Source of the DNA: Altererythrobacter sp. B11
GTDB taxonomy: Bacteria > Pseudomonadota > Alphaproteobacteria > Sphingomonadales > Sphingomonadaceae
DNA: 64,000 nucleotides
Assembly: GCF_003569745.1 (NCBI RefSeq)
Contig: NZ_AP018498.1
Location: forward strand, 1,054,001-1,118,000
Reading direction: 5' to 3'
Every line of letters begins with the position of its first letter. The stretch's first letter is position 1. Position numbers and translations under genes: made by a program. Below are positions 27,431 to 35,401 of the stretch, one piece after another. The notes under the pieces are model-generated. The model had not been told where the DNA came from. It saw nothing but the letters and a program-made list of their open reading frames with translations, and did not search any database.

Positions 27431-28608
27431 CAGTCAGCGGCCTTGTCGGCGGCTTCCTGCTGCTTGGTGATCGCTTCCAGCGAACCCCGCGCGGAGCGCG
27501 TGTCCACCGTCACGTCCACCGACATGCCGGGAACCAGCAGCTTGCGCACTTCGGGATCGGCATCGATGGCAATACGCACCGGCACACGCTGCACGATCTT
27601 GGTGAAGTTGCCGGTGGCGTTCTCTGGCGGGAGGAGGGAGAACTGCGCGCCCGTGCCGGGGGAGAAGCTCTCCACATGGCCCCTGATCTCCACACCGTCG
27701 AGCGCGTCCACTTCGATCATGGCGGGCTGGCCCACGCGCATCTGGCCGATCTGGGTCTCCTTGAAATTGGCGACCAGATAGATCTTGTCGATCGGCACGA
27801 TCGACATGGTGCGCGTGCCCGGCTGCACATACTGGCCGAGCTGCACGGTCTTGTTGCCCACACGCCCGGCGACGCTGGCACGCACGACAGTCGATTCGAG
27901 ATTGGTGGAGGCGGTGGAGCGCGCCGCTTCGCTGCCTTCCGCCTGGGCGCGGGCCTGCTGCACCTGCGCCTGCAGCGTGGTCACGCGGCGCCGGGCGCTC
28001 TGCAAATTGGCCTGCTGCGCAGCCACTGCCGCCTTGGCCTGATCGAAGCGGTTCTGCGCCTGCGACAGCGTTTCGCGCGATTCGGCGCCCGTCGCGGCGA
28101 GAGCGCGATAGCGGTCGAGAGTGGTGCGGGCGAGATTGAGGTCGCTGCGCGCGGAGGCAAGCTGAGCCTGCGCCGCCTGAACGGCGGCCTCCTGCTCGCT
28201 GATCTGCGCGCGCAGGGCCTGCGCGCTGGCTTCGGCTACGTCGATCTGCGCCTGTGCCTGCGCCACGTCGGACTGGTAATCGCCCGGATCGATCCGGAAC
28301 AGCGGATCGCCCGCTTTCACCGCTTGGTTGTCGGTGACGAAGACCTCTTCCACATAGCCGCCGATCTTGGGCGCCACCACCTGCGCATCGGCCTGAAGAT
28401 AGGCGTCGTTGGTGCTCTCCTGGAACCGTCCCACGGTCCAATAGTCGTAGAACCAGATACCGCCGAGGATGAGGGCAGCCGCCAGCGCCACCAGCAGGCC
28501 GATGCGCACGCCCCGCCGCTTGAGAGGGGAAGTGCGGCGCGGCGTTGCTGCCTCCGTTTCGGGGGTATCTGCGACGGCTTCGTGCGGTTCGTGGGTTTCG
28601 CTCGGCAC
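27430..28608 (-). CDS. emrA: HlyD/EmrA-type membrane fusion protein
   Basis: Periplasmic adaptor linking the MFS pump to the outer-membrane channel. It has a cytoplasmic charged N terminus, one helix (IGLLVALAAALILGGIWFY), a biotinyl-lipoyl-like half (STNDAYLQADAQVVAPKIGGYV), a long coiled-coil hairpin rich in Ala/Gln, and the second lipoyl/beta-barrel part. I chose the GTG at 28608 (VPSETHEP), which has AAAGGGA 7 nt upstream. The ATG at 28692 would start inside the operator palindrome. The resulting length is 392 residues. Confidence 0.9.
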   Translation of the reverse strand: MPSETHEPHEAVADTPETEAATPRRTSPLKRRGVRIGLLVALAAALILGGIWFYDYWTVGRFQESTNDAYLQADAQVVAPKIGGYVEEVFVTDNQAVKAGDPLFRIDPGDYQSDVAQAQAQIDVAEASAQALRAQISEQEAAVQAAQAQLASARSDLNLARTTLDRYRALAATGAESRETLSQAQNRFDQAKAAVAAQQANLQSARRRVTTLQAQVQQARAQAEGSEAARSTASTNLESTVVRASVAGRVGNKTVQLGQYVQPGTRTMSIVPIDKIYLVANFKETQIGQMRVGQPAMIEVDALDGVEIRGHVESFSPGTGAQFSLLPPENATGNFTKIVQRVPVRIAIDADPEVRKLLVPGMSVDVTVDTRSARGSLEAITKQQEAADKAAD

Positions 28609-28690
28609 TCTCGATTCCCTTTCGTGCGATTCCCCGGTGGCAGGGTTTGACGGGCGCCTGATGCTCGCTCTTGCAGCATATTGCAATACC

Positions 28691-28714
28691 ATATATTGAG
28701 GTATCTCATTATAT
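28691..28714. promoter_or_regulatory. Near-perfect palindrome, probable MarR operator
   Basis: Two 10-bp arms, ATATATTGAG (28691-28700) and CTCATTATAT (28705-28714), are inverted repeats with one mismatch around a 4-bp centre GTAT. The right arm runs into the ATG of the marR gene. A second small palindrome, TATTGCAATA, lies at 28679-28688. The position between a divergent MarR gene and its efflux operon suggests autoregulation and repression of both. The region is AT-rich against a GC-rich genome. Confidence 0.75.
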
Positions 28715-29138
28715 GGCTGACATCGAACCTCTTATCTCCGCTTATGCCGAGCTCTATCTCGAGCTGACACGAAAGCTTGATCGCCGCATGGCCTCCGAAG
28801 GGGCGTCGTTGGCTCGCACCAAGCTGTTGTTATGTCTGCAGAAGCGAGGGCCGATGCGGGGGACGGACGTGGCCGAACTGTTCGGCCTTGCGCCGCGCAC
28901 CATCACCGAAGCGATTGACGGGCTGGAGCGAGACGGGCTGGTGGAACGCCAACCCGACCCTACCGACCGCCGGGCCAAGCTGATTCGCGTGACCGGCAAG
29001 GGCATCGAGGCGGCGGCGACGACGGAGCCGATGCGGCGCCAGTTCGTCAGCCAGATCTTCGGCGTCCTCGACGAGCAGGAGCAGGCCGCGCTGCTGGGAA
29101 TGCTCCGCCGGCTGATTGCGGCCATTCCGGACAGCTGA
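28713..29138 (+). CDS. MarR-family regulator of the efflux operon
   Basis: A 141-residue winged-helix repressor: a DNA-binding segment (GTDVAELFGLAPRTITEAIDGLERDGLV) followed by the wing RQPDPTDRRAKLIRVTGKG, the MarR signature. The ATG at 28713 overlaps the operator palindrome. An in-frame TTG 42 bp upstream is less likely. It is divergent from the emrA-emrB-nodT operon, the classical arrangement for ligand-relieved repression. Confidence 0.92.
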   Translation: MADIEPLISAYAELYLELTRKLDRRMASEGASLARTKLLLCLQKRGPMRGTDVAELFGLAPRTITEAIDGLERDGLVERQPDPTDRRAKLIRVTGKGIEAAATTEPMRRQFVSQIFGVLDEQEQAALLGMLRRLIAAIPDS

Positions 29139-29143
29139 TCGGC

Positions 29144-30070
29144 TTACACTTCCGGCAGGCCTTCGGTCGGGTCGCCGCGGCCCAGATCTTCGAAGCGCTG
29201 CATCAGCCAGGCCGTGGCTGGGCCGGGCGGGGTATCTTCCCGATGCACGGCATAGAAGCGGTAGAGCCCGCCCGGATGATCGGGCATCACCAGGCGCACC
29301 AGCGTTCCCGCCATCAGATCGCCTTCGATCATCGGCAGCGGCATGTTGCCCCAGCCGATCCCCTCGCGCAGCAGGGCGTGCTTGGCGCCGAGATCGGCCA
29401 GCCGCCAGGTCTGCGGCGATGTCACGGCGAAATCCCGCCCCTCGGTCAGCGGCGACCGGTCGGTAAGGACCAGCTGGATGTGCGCGCGCGCCGCCCCCGG
29501 CTCCAGCCTGGCCATTCGCGCCAGCGGATGATCGGGCGCGGCGACGGGCACCAGTGGCACGCAACCCGCCGCGGCGCGCACCAACCCGCCGGCGGCCGAA
29601 GCCACCGGGCCCGCGATGCCGAGCCCGGCGCTTCCATCCAGCACGCGCGCAGCCACTGCGCCCAGCGCTTCCACATGCAGCCGCAATGAAACCGTCGGGA
29701 ATTCCGCACGGAAGCCGCGCAGCAGCACGGCGATCCGCTCCGCCGGCAGCATCACGTCAACCGCCAGCCCCACTTCCGCTTCCAGCCCCTGCAGCAGGCC
29801 CCGCGCCTTGGCGCGCAGCGCCGCGATGCCCCCGGCGACGATCCGCGCATCGGCCAGCACCGCTTCCCCCGCGGCAGTCAGCACCGGGCGGCGCGTGCCC
29901 TCCCGCTCGAACAGCTTCAGGCCCAGCTGCGCCTCCAGATTGGCGATGCCGTAGCTGATCACCGAAACCGCACGGTTGAGCCGGCGGCCAGCGGCCGCGA
30001 AGCTGCCTTCCTCCACCACTGCGAGGAAGATGCCGAGCTGATCGAGCGTGGGAGTCCCAGGTTCGGGCAT
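29144..30070 (-). CDS. LysR-family transcriptional regulator
   Basis: A 308-residue regulator with an N-terminal helix-turn-helix (about residues 8-65: FLAVVEEGSFAAAGRRLNRA, then LEAQLGLKLFER) and a periplasmic-binding-like effector domain. It is divergent from the pirin gene, a pairing common in proteobacteria where the LysR activates pirin. Its stop lies only 5 bp after the converging marR stop. The effector is unknown. Confidence 0.92.
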   Translation of the reverse strand: MPEPGTPTLDQLGIFLAVVEEGSFAAAGRRLNRAVSVISYGIANLEAQLGLKLFEREGTRRPVLTAAGEAVLADARIVAGGIAALRAKARGLLQGLEAEVGLAVDVMLPAERIAVLLRGFRAEFPTVSLRLHVEALGAVAARVLDGSAGLGIAGPVASAAGGLVRAAAGCVPLVPVAAPDHPLARMARLEPGAARAHIQLVLTDRSPLTEGRDFAVTSPQTWRLADLGAKHALLREGIGWGNMPLPMIEGDLMAGTLVRLVMPDHPGGLYRFYAVHREDTPPGPATAWLMQRFEDLGRGDPTEGLPEV

Positions 30071-30095
30071 TTCTAAAACCTCGAATAGTTACGCC

Positions 30096-30121
30096 AGATT
30101 TATCGCACTGAGCAGAAATCT
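30096..30121. promoter_or_regulatory. Candidate LysR binding site
   Basis: Inverted arms AGATTT (30096-30101) and AAATCT (30116-30121) with a 14-bp spacer lie between the divergent LysR and pirin starts. LysR sites are often T-N11-A within interrupted dyads, and the position fits. The arms are short, so chance is possible. Confidence 0.35.
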
Positions 30122-30186
30122 CAACCTCTCCTACATGGGCGGGGACGGCGGTGCGGCGGATCGCATCGCGCATGAGGAGACCATCG

Positions 30187-30885
30187 ATGATCGAACTGCG
30201 GCCCTTCGCCGAACTCGGCGGCGAGAACCATGGCTGGCTGGATGCCAAGCACCATTTCTCCTTCGCCAATTACCATGATCCGGCGCGCATCCACTGGGGC
30301 AATCTGCGGGTGTGGAACGACGACACGATCCAGCCCCGGACCGGATTCCCGCCGCATCCCCACCGCGACATGGAGATCATCACCTATGTCCGCAAAGGCG
30401 CGATCACCCATGAGGACAGCCTGGGCAACAAGGGTCGTACCGAAGCGGGCGACGTGCAGGTGATGAGCGCAGGCACCGGCATCCGCCATTCGGAATACAA
30501 TATGGAGGACGAGGTGACGCAGATCTTCCAGATCTGGATCCTCCCCACCAGCGATGGCGATACGCCGCAATGGGGCGCCAAGCCCTTTCCCAGGGGCGAC
30601 CGTTCGGGGCAGTTCGTGGTTCTGGCGAGCGGATATGCCGAGGATGCCGAAGCCCTGCCGATCCGCACCGATGCGCGGGTGGTCGGCGCGACCATTCGGG
30701 CGGGGCAGACGCTGGACTATCCGCTGGGCGACGAGCGCAAGGGCTATCTCGTGCCCGCCACCGGGGCGGTCGAGATCGACGGCGTGCGGGTGAACGCGCG
30801 CGATGGCGCGGCGATCAGCGACCTTGCGGTGCTGCGCGTCACCGCTCTGGAAGATAGCGAGGTGGTGCTGGTCGACGCGGCCTGA
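30187..30885 (+). CDS. Pirin-family bicupin protein
   Basis: A 232-residue cupin protein. The metal-binding N-terminal motif FPPHPHRDMEIITYV and later GTGIRHSEYN give the His/His/His/Glu set of pirins; several bacterial pirins have quercetinase activity, others are regulators. I chose the ATG at 30187 because GAGGAGACC precedes it. It is divergent from the LysR gene and ends just before a strong terminator. Confidence 0.92.
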   Translation: MIELRPFAELGGENHGWLDAKHHFSFANYHDPARIHWGNLRVWNDDTIQPRTGFPPHPHRDMEIITYVRKGAITHEDSLGNKGRTEAGDVQVMSAGTGIRHSEYNMEDEVTQIFQIWILPTSDGDTPQWGAKPFPRGDRSGQFVVLASGYAEDAEALPIRTDARVVGATIRAGQTLDYPLGDERKGYLVPATGAVEIDGVRVNARDGAAISDLAVLRVTALEDSEVVLVDAA

Positions 30886-30901
30886 CCCCACCAGGCCGGG
30901 A

Positions 30902-30938
30902 GGGGCGCTTCGGTATGGCCGGAGCGCCCCCCTTTTTT
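30902..30938. terminator. Rho-independent terminator after pirin gene
   Basis: A 12-bp stem (GGGGCGCTTCGG at 30902-30913 and CCGGAGCGCCCC at 30919-30930, one G-U pair) with a 5-nt loop is followed by CC and TTTTTT (30933-30938). The convergent esterase stop is at 30941. The plus-strand orientation has the U-tract. Confidence 0.88.
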
Positions 30939-30940
30939 CC

Positions 30941-32521
30941 TCAGTCCTTCGGCACCACGCAGCTGAAGTTCGCCGCCTCCGAAGGATCGCCGCTGCCGTT
31001 GTATTGCGCGACCATCGGCCAGGCGCACAGTGGGCGGGATAGCGGCGGCAGTTCGGGCGCGCCGGGCATCATCGGTGCGGCCCGCGTGGCAACCAGCCGC
31101 ATCGGCGCAGCGCCACCGGCGGCCCAGTCGTCGATCGTGCCCAGCGTATCGAATTGCGATACGCCTTCGCCGCCCGCACAGTGTTCCATCCCCGGTACCA
31201 TGAACAGGCGCAACTGCTGTTCCGCCTGCGCAGCGGGAAGGGCGGCGTAGAGATCGTGGTAGAAGGCCAGCGTGTTGGTGGCCGGGATCAGCCCGTCGTT
31301 CCAGCCGTGGCTCAGCAGCAGCTTGCCGCCGCGGGCGAAGAAGGGATCGAGGCCGTCCGCGGGAACGTCGAGGATATCGGCAAACCGCCGCGCATCGCGC
31401 AGGCCCTGCCCGTAATCCAGCTGACGGAAGGTCCAGCCCGGCTTGTCGCCATAGACCAGCATGGAAAAGAACGTGTCCGCCACCGGGAAGGGCGCGTCGC
31501 TCATCATCAGCATGCCCAGCTGCATCTCGCTGCCGCGCGGGAAACCGGGCAGCAGCCAGGCGCCGCTGCTGTCGCGCACGCCGTCATAGACCGCGCGCAT
31601 GGTCCCCACCTGCTCGGCAGTCAGGCAGCTGTCCCCGTCGCCCGCCTTGCACTGGATGCTCACGGGATCGAAGCTGCACAGGTCCGGGCGGGAGATGAGG
31701 CCGTCCTCCAGCCCGTCCAGCTTGTCGCACTGCTTCAGCACCGCCTGATGCGTCGCCATCAGCTTGGGGCGCGAGAGCTTGGCGGCCGGCGCGCGGTTAG
31801 GCTGATAGCCGACCCACATGCTCTGGGTCATGAGATTGGTCATGGGATTGGCGGGCGCCATTGCGCTGATCGCGTCGAAATCCTCGGGATAGCGATGCGC
31901 GGCCATGAGCCCCTGTCGGCCGCCGGTGGAACAGGAATTCCACAAGGAAAGCTGCGGGCCCCGGCCATAAAAGGCGGCGATCGCAGCCTTGGCCGTCACC
32001 ACCATTTCATGCACCGCGCGGTAGCCGAAGTCCTTCAGCTTTTCGGGATGGCCCACGGCGAAGTCGGCAGTCATGCCATTGCCTGTGTGGCCCGTGTCCG
32101 TGGCTGCGACGGCATAGCCGCGCGCCAGCGGGCGGCCCATTTCGAAATAGCTGATCGAACCGGCCCAGATACCATTGCCGATCGCGGCGAACTTGCCATT
32201 CCAGCCCGTGGCCGGCAGCCACACCTCCACCTTGATATCCGAATCCGCGCTGGGCCGGCGGGTCGCCTGGATGCGGCAGAATTCCGGCAGGTTCTGGAAG
32301 CTCGCAGCCGCCACGCCTGGGGGCGGACCGCCGGGTAGCTGGGGCGGCTGGAAGCTGCCCGCGGGCACCAGCGTGGCGCTCGTCACCTCGCCATCCGGCA
32401 GCGCCAGCTTGGCCATGGCCGCGCAATCCGCCTTCGCGGCCGCCGGGCTGGTGATGCACGCCGCGGTGATTGCCGCCGCGGCCCATCCTGCCCGCAGCCT
32501 GCCTGTTCCCATTCCAGCCAT
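30941..32521 (-). CDS. Exported tannase/feruloyl esterase-family hydrolase
   Basis: A 526-residue secreted esterase, expected to hydrolyse phenolic esters such as feruloyl or galloyl esters. It shows the CS-D-HC arrangement of the tannase family: Cys-Ser in NSCSTGGRQG, Asp in SHGWNDGLIP, and His-Cys in PGMEHCAGG, where the two Cys form a disulfide bridging the triad. The signal peptide ends near SPAAAKA. I chose the ATG at 32521 (MAGMGTG) with GAGAGGAT upstream. Exact substrate is undetermined. Confidence 0.9.
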   Translation of the reverse strand: MAGMGTGRLRAGWAAAAITAACITSPAAAKADCAAMAKLALPDGEVTSATLVPAGSFQPPQLPGGPPPGVAAASFQNLPEFCRIQATRRPSADSDIKVEVWLPATGWNGKFAAIGNGIWAGSISYFEMGRPLARGYAVAATDTGHTGNGMTADFAVGHPEKLKDFGYRAVHEMVVTAKAAIAAFYGRGPQLSLWNSCSTGGRQGLMAAHRYPEDFDAISAMAPANPMTNLMTQSMWVGYQPNRAPAAKLSRPKLMATHQAVLKQCDKLDGLEDGLISRPDLCSFDPVSIQCKAGDGDSCLTAEQVGTMRAVYDGVRDSSGAWLLPGFPRGSEMQLGMLMMSDAPFPVADTFFSMLVYGDKPGWTFRQLDYGQGLRDARRFADILDVPADGLDPFFARGGKLLLSHGWNDGLIPATNTLAFYHDLYAALPAAQAEQQLRLFMVPGMEHCAGGEGVSQFDTLGTIDDWAAGGAAPMRLVATRAAPMMPGAPELPPLSRPLCAWPMVAQYNGSGDPSEAANFSCVVPKD

Positions 32522-32629
32522 CCGTATCCTCTCTGCTTGGCTTTTGGCTGCTTTGCCCGAAGCCGGCCCGAAGGCCAAACCCGAAACTTGTATCGCTTCG
32601 TCGCGGGCGGGGGGAGGGGACGGGGCATG

Positions 32630-32669
32630 AAAAAGCCCCGGCCGCGCGGGGGGAAGCGCGGACCGGGGC
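32630..32669 (-). terminator. Rho-independent terminator after DUF2171 gene
   Basis: Read on the minus strand, arms GCCCCGG/CCGGGGC and GCGCGG/CCGCGC (32663-32669 with 32635-32641, and 32656-32661 with 32642-32647, one bulged base) form a long GC stem followed by TTTTT (32634-32630). It lies about 35 bp after the DUF2171 stop. Confidence 0.85.
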
Positions 32670-32705
32670 CGTACCCGCCCAAGGGCAGGTAAACCTGTTC
32701 GTGCG

Positions 32706-32924
32706 TCAGGCGCCCGCGGGGATCGGTGTGCCCTGCTTCAGATAGATCCGATTGTCGTCGATGCGGTCCACGGCATCGAGCGGAATGTAGTGATGGCTTC
32801 CATCGCCGCTGTCCGATCGGGTGAGCTTGATGCGTTCGTCCTCGACCTCATCGACCGTCGCGATATGCTGGCCGTTTGCATCGGCGACTTCCATGTGCTC
32901 CTTGATGCGCAGCTTCTCGAACAT
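32706..32924 (-). CDS. DUF2171-family small protein
   Basis: A 72-residue soluble protein matching the DUF2171 pattern: an N-terminal MEVADANGQHIATVDEVEDERIKL strand region and a C-terminal IPLDAVDRIDDNRIYL. These resemble PRC-barrel-like small proteins; function is unknown. AAGGAGTTTTT precedes the ATG, a strong ribosome site. It is monocistronic, divergent from the TonB-like gene. Confidence 0.85.
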   Translation of the reverse strand: MFEKLRIKEHMEVADANGQHIATVDEVEDERIKLTRSDSGDGSHHYIPLDAVDRIDDNRIYLKQGTPIPAGA

Positions 32925-33064
32925 AAAAACTCCTTTGGAATGCGGTTACATCTAGCAGACGGGTTCGAGGGGGTATTCGTTCCGCGGTTCGCCGCGCGCT
33001 TGCCACGGGTCGGAGAACCCCAACCGCCCCGCAACGTTATTGCTGGCATGAGGACCCGGTGATC

Positions 33065-33820
33065 ATGGCGGAACAAGAGCCCCGGCGCGCGGGTACGCAC
33101 GCTGACCTGCGCCCGCGCCGCCGCGTCCGCTGGGGGCCGCTCGCTCTGGTGGTGTTGCTCCACGCGGTGGTGCTTGCAGGGCTGGTGCGGGCCTTCGCGC
33201 CGAATTTCACTAGCGCTGCGATTGAGCGCGCAACTTCCCTCGTCACGGTTACCGTGCGCACCCGTCCGCCTGAACCGGAAGCCAGCCCCAGTCCCGATCC
33301 GGCGGCTGCAGCAGAAGGGGGTGCTGCGGCTGCGGGCCGCAAGGCCGAACCGCGCGAGGTGATGGCTCCCGTTCCCAAGGTTACGCTACCGCGGCCTGAC
33401 CCCGCGCCGAAGGCAGCGGCTTCGGGCAGCGCGGACAGCGCCGGAGCGACCGATGCCGGCGCCGGAACCGGAGCGGGAGGCGAAGGGTCCGGCACGGGCG
33501 CCGGCCGCGCAGGCAGCGGGCAGGGCGGGATACCCGTCACTCGTCCGGAGAAGATCGCAGGGGACATCAATGATGCGCGCGACTATCCGGTGCCGCCTGG
33601 CGGCCGTGCCGCGCGCCAGGGTCAGCAGGTGGTGGTCTATATGACTGTGGGCGTGGACGGCCGTGCCCGTGACTGCCGCGTCGTGGAGCCAAGCACCGAT
33701 CCTGAGGCGGATCGCATCACCTGCGCCCTGGCGGAGGATCGCTTCCGCTTCCGCCCGGCCCGTGATGCCGCGGGCAACCCGGTGTCGGCGACCTATGGCT
33801 GGCGCCAAAGATGGTTTTGA
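33065..33820 (+). CDS. TonB-family energy-transducer-like protein
   Basis: A 251-residue protein with an Arg-rich N terminus, one membrane helix (about residues 22-42), a Pro/Ala/Gly-rich periplasmic spacer and a C-terminal TonB domain (VVVYMTVGVDGRARDCRVVEPS, ending RFRPARDAAGNPVSATYGW). Two Cys in the C-terminal domain could form a disulfide. No exbB/exbD is adjacent. The ATG at 33065 is preferred to a GTG two codons earlier. It could also be a TonB paralogue acting in envelope processes. Confidence 0.82.
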   Translation: MAEQEPRRAGTHADLRPRRRVRWGPLALVVLLHAVVLAGLVRAFAPNFTSAAIERATSLVTVTVRTRPPEPEASPSPDPAAAAEGGAAAAGRKAEPREVMAPVPKVTLPRPDPAPKAAASGSADSAGATDAGAGTGAGGEGSGTGAGRAGSGQGGIPVTRPEKIAGDINDARDYPVPPGGRAARQGQQVVVYMTVGVDGRARDCRVVEPSTDPEADRITCALAEDRFRFRPARDAAGNPVSATYGWRQRWF

Positions 33821-33866
33821 TATCTTGCCGCTTTCGCCCGGTTGAGCGAATGACGAGAAAAGGAAA

Positions 33867-34910
33867 ATGACAGAGATGGCGCTCATCCAGCCGGTTGTTC
33901 TTTGCGGTGGCAGCGGCACGCGGCTGTGGCCGCGAAGCCGAAAGGCGCGACCAAAGCCTTTCCTGCCCCTCGTCGACGACCAAACGCTGTTCGAGGCGAC
34001 CCTTGCCCGCTGCGCGGATCCTGCGCATTTCGCATTGCCAATCGTCGTAACCGGCGCGGCACATCTGGCCCATGTAAAAGAGCAGACGGATCGCGTGCCC
34101 GGGGTCAGCATCATCGTTGAACCGGAAGCGAAAAACACTGCGGCAGCCATTGCGCTGGCGGCAGCCCGTCTGCCGGAAGACACGGTGATGCTGGTGTGCC
34201 CCAGCGATCATCATATCGCCGATACGGAAGCCTTTGCGACTGCCGCGCGCCTGGCCGCCGATCTCGCGGCGCAGGAGTGGCTCGTCTCATTCGGCATCTC
34301 TCCGACCACGCCTGAAACGGGCTTTGGCTACATCCTACGGGGGGAACCGCTGGCGACCGGATTTCGTGTCGCCCGCTTCGTGGAAAAGCCCGATCGCGCC
34401 ACCGCCGAGACATTTCTGGCCAGCGGAGAGTACAGCTGGAATGGCGGCATCTTCGCGTTCCGCGCCGGCACGCTGATGTCCGAACTGGCGCGCCTTCGCC
34501 CCGATATTGCCGAGGCGGTTCGCGAGGCGGTGGCGAAGGGGCGCGAAAGCGGACAGGAATTCCATCCTGACGCAGAAGCCTTTGCTCGCGTCGAAGGCGA
34601 ATCCATCGACTATGCCGTGATGGAGAAGACCGCGCGCGCAGCAGTGGTGCCGGTGGCCATGGGCTGGTCGGACATCGGGAACTGGCAGGCGCTGCGCGAT
34701 GCGCGCGAAGGCGATGCACTGGGCAACCGCGTGCGCGGACGCGTGGAACTGGTCGATTGCCGCAATGTCCTCGCCGAAACCGACGGGCCCCGCATCTCGG
34801 TAATCGGACTGGAGGATATCGCCATAATCGTGGATGGCGACGAGGTTCTGGTCACCACCATGGAAGGCGCGCAAAAGGTGGGCAAGCTCCGCGGAGCGAG
34901 TAATCAGTGA
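33867..34910 (+). CDS. manC: Mannose-1-phosphate guanylyltransferase
   Basis: Makes GDP-mannose from mannose-1-phosphate and GTP, a precursor of exopolysaccharide and LPS sugars. The 347-residue nucleotidyltransferase has the signature VVLCGGSGTRLWPRSR, EPEAKNTAAAIALAA, CPSDHHI, and the FVEKPD motif. The usual PKQF in the active-site loop reads PKPF here. There is no C-terminal phosphomannose isomerase domain, so it is the short form. AAAAGGAAA precedes the ATG. Confidence 0.9.
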   Translation: MTEMALIQPVVLCGGSGTRLWPRSRKARPKPFLPLVDDQTLFEATLARCADPAHFALPIVVTGAAHLAHVKEQTDRVPGVSIIVEPEAKNTAAAIALAAARLPEDTVMLVCPSDHHIADTEAFATAARLAADLAAQEWLVSFGISPTTPETGFGYILRGEPLATGFRVARFVEKPDRATAETFLASGEYSWNGGIFAFRAGTLMSELARLRPDIAEAVREAVAKGRESGQEFHPDAEAFARVEGESIDYAVMEKTARAAVVPVAMGWSDIGNWQALRDAREGDALGNRVRGRVELVDCRNVLAETDGPRISVIGLEDIAIIVDGDEVLVTTMEGAQKVGKLRGASNQ

Positions 34911-34933
34911 TTGCATAGACGGGGGAAGGGGCG

Positions 34934-35389
34934 ATGGCAGCCGAGGGCATGATTGCGCACACCATCCAGCTGGCGCTCGCGCCGGTGTTCATGCTGGTGG
35001 CGATCGGCAACATCATGAACATCCTCTCTACCCGGCTCGGCCGGGTGGTGGACCGCTCGCGCATGTTGCAGGAACGCTATGCCCGCACCTCCGGCAGGGA
35101 GCATGACGAGATCGTGCGCGAAATCCGCATGGTGGCGCGGCGCATCGCGATCATCAGCCACGCCATCCTGCTGCTGGTGCTCAGCGGCTTGACGGTGGGA
35201 CTGGAGGTCGCGCTGCTGTTCCTGGAGGAAATCGCCGGGATCGACCTGCAATTGGCAGCGGCGGGCGCGTTCATGGTCGCCGTCTCGCTGCTGATGGCGG
35301 CGCTGCTGCAGTTCATGCGCGAAACGCGTCAGGCCACGGAGGCGCTGCGCATCCCGGAAACCTTCCTCGAGCTCGATCGCAAGCTCTAA
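34934..35389 (+). CDS. DUF2721-family membrane protein
   Basis: A 151-residue protein with three predicted helices: residues about 10-28 (LALAPVFMLVAIGNIMNIL), about 78-98 and about 105-125, with a charged loop RLGRVVDRSRML between the first two. That loop and order define DUF2721. A GGGGAAGGGGCG ribosome site precedes the ATG. Function unknown. It converges with rsmB, 12 bp away. Confidence 0.85.
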   Translation: MAAEGMIAHTIQLALAPVFMLVAIGNIMNILSTRLGRVVDRSRMLQERYARTSGREHDEIVREIRMVARRIAIISHAILLLVLSGLTVGLEVALLFLEEIAGIDLQLAAAGAFMVAVSLLMAALLQFMRETRQATEALRIPETFLELDRKL

Positions 35390-35401
35390 CTGGCTGCTGC
35401 G

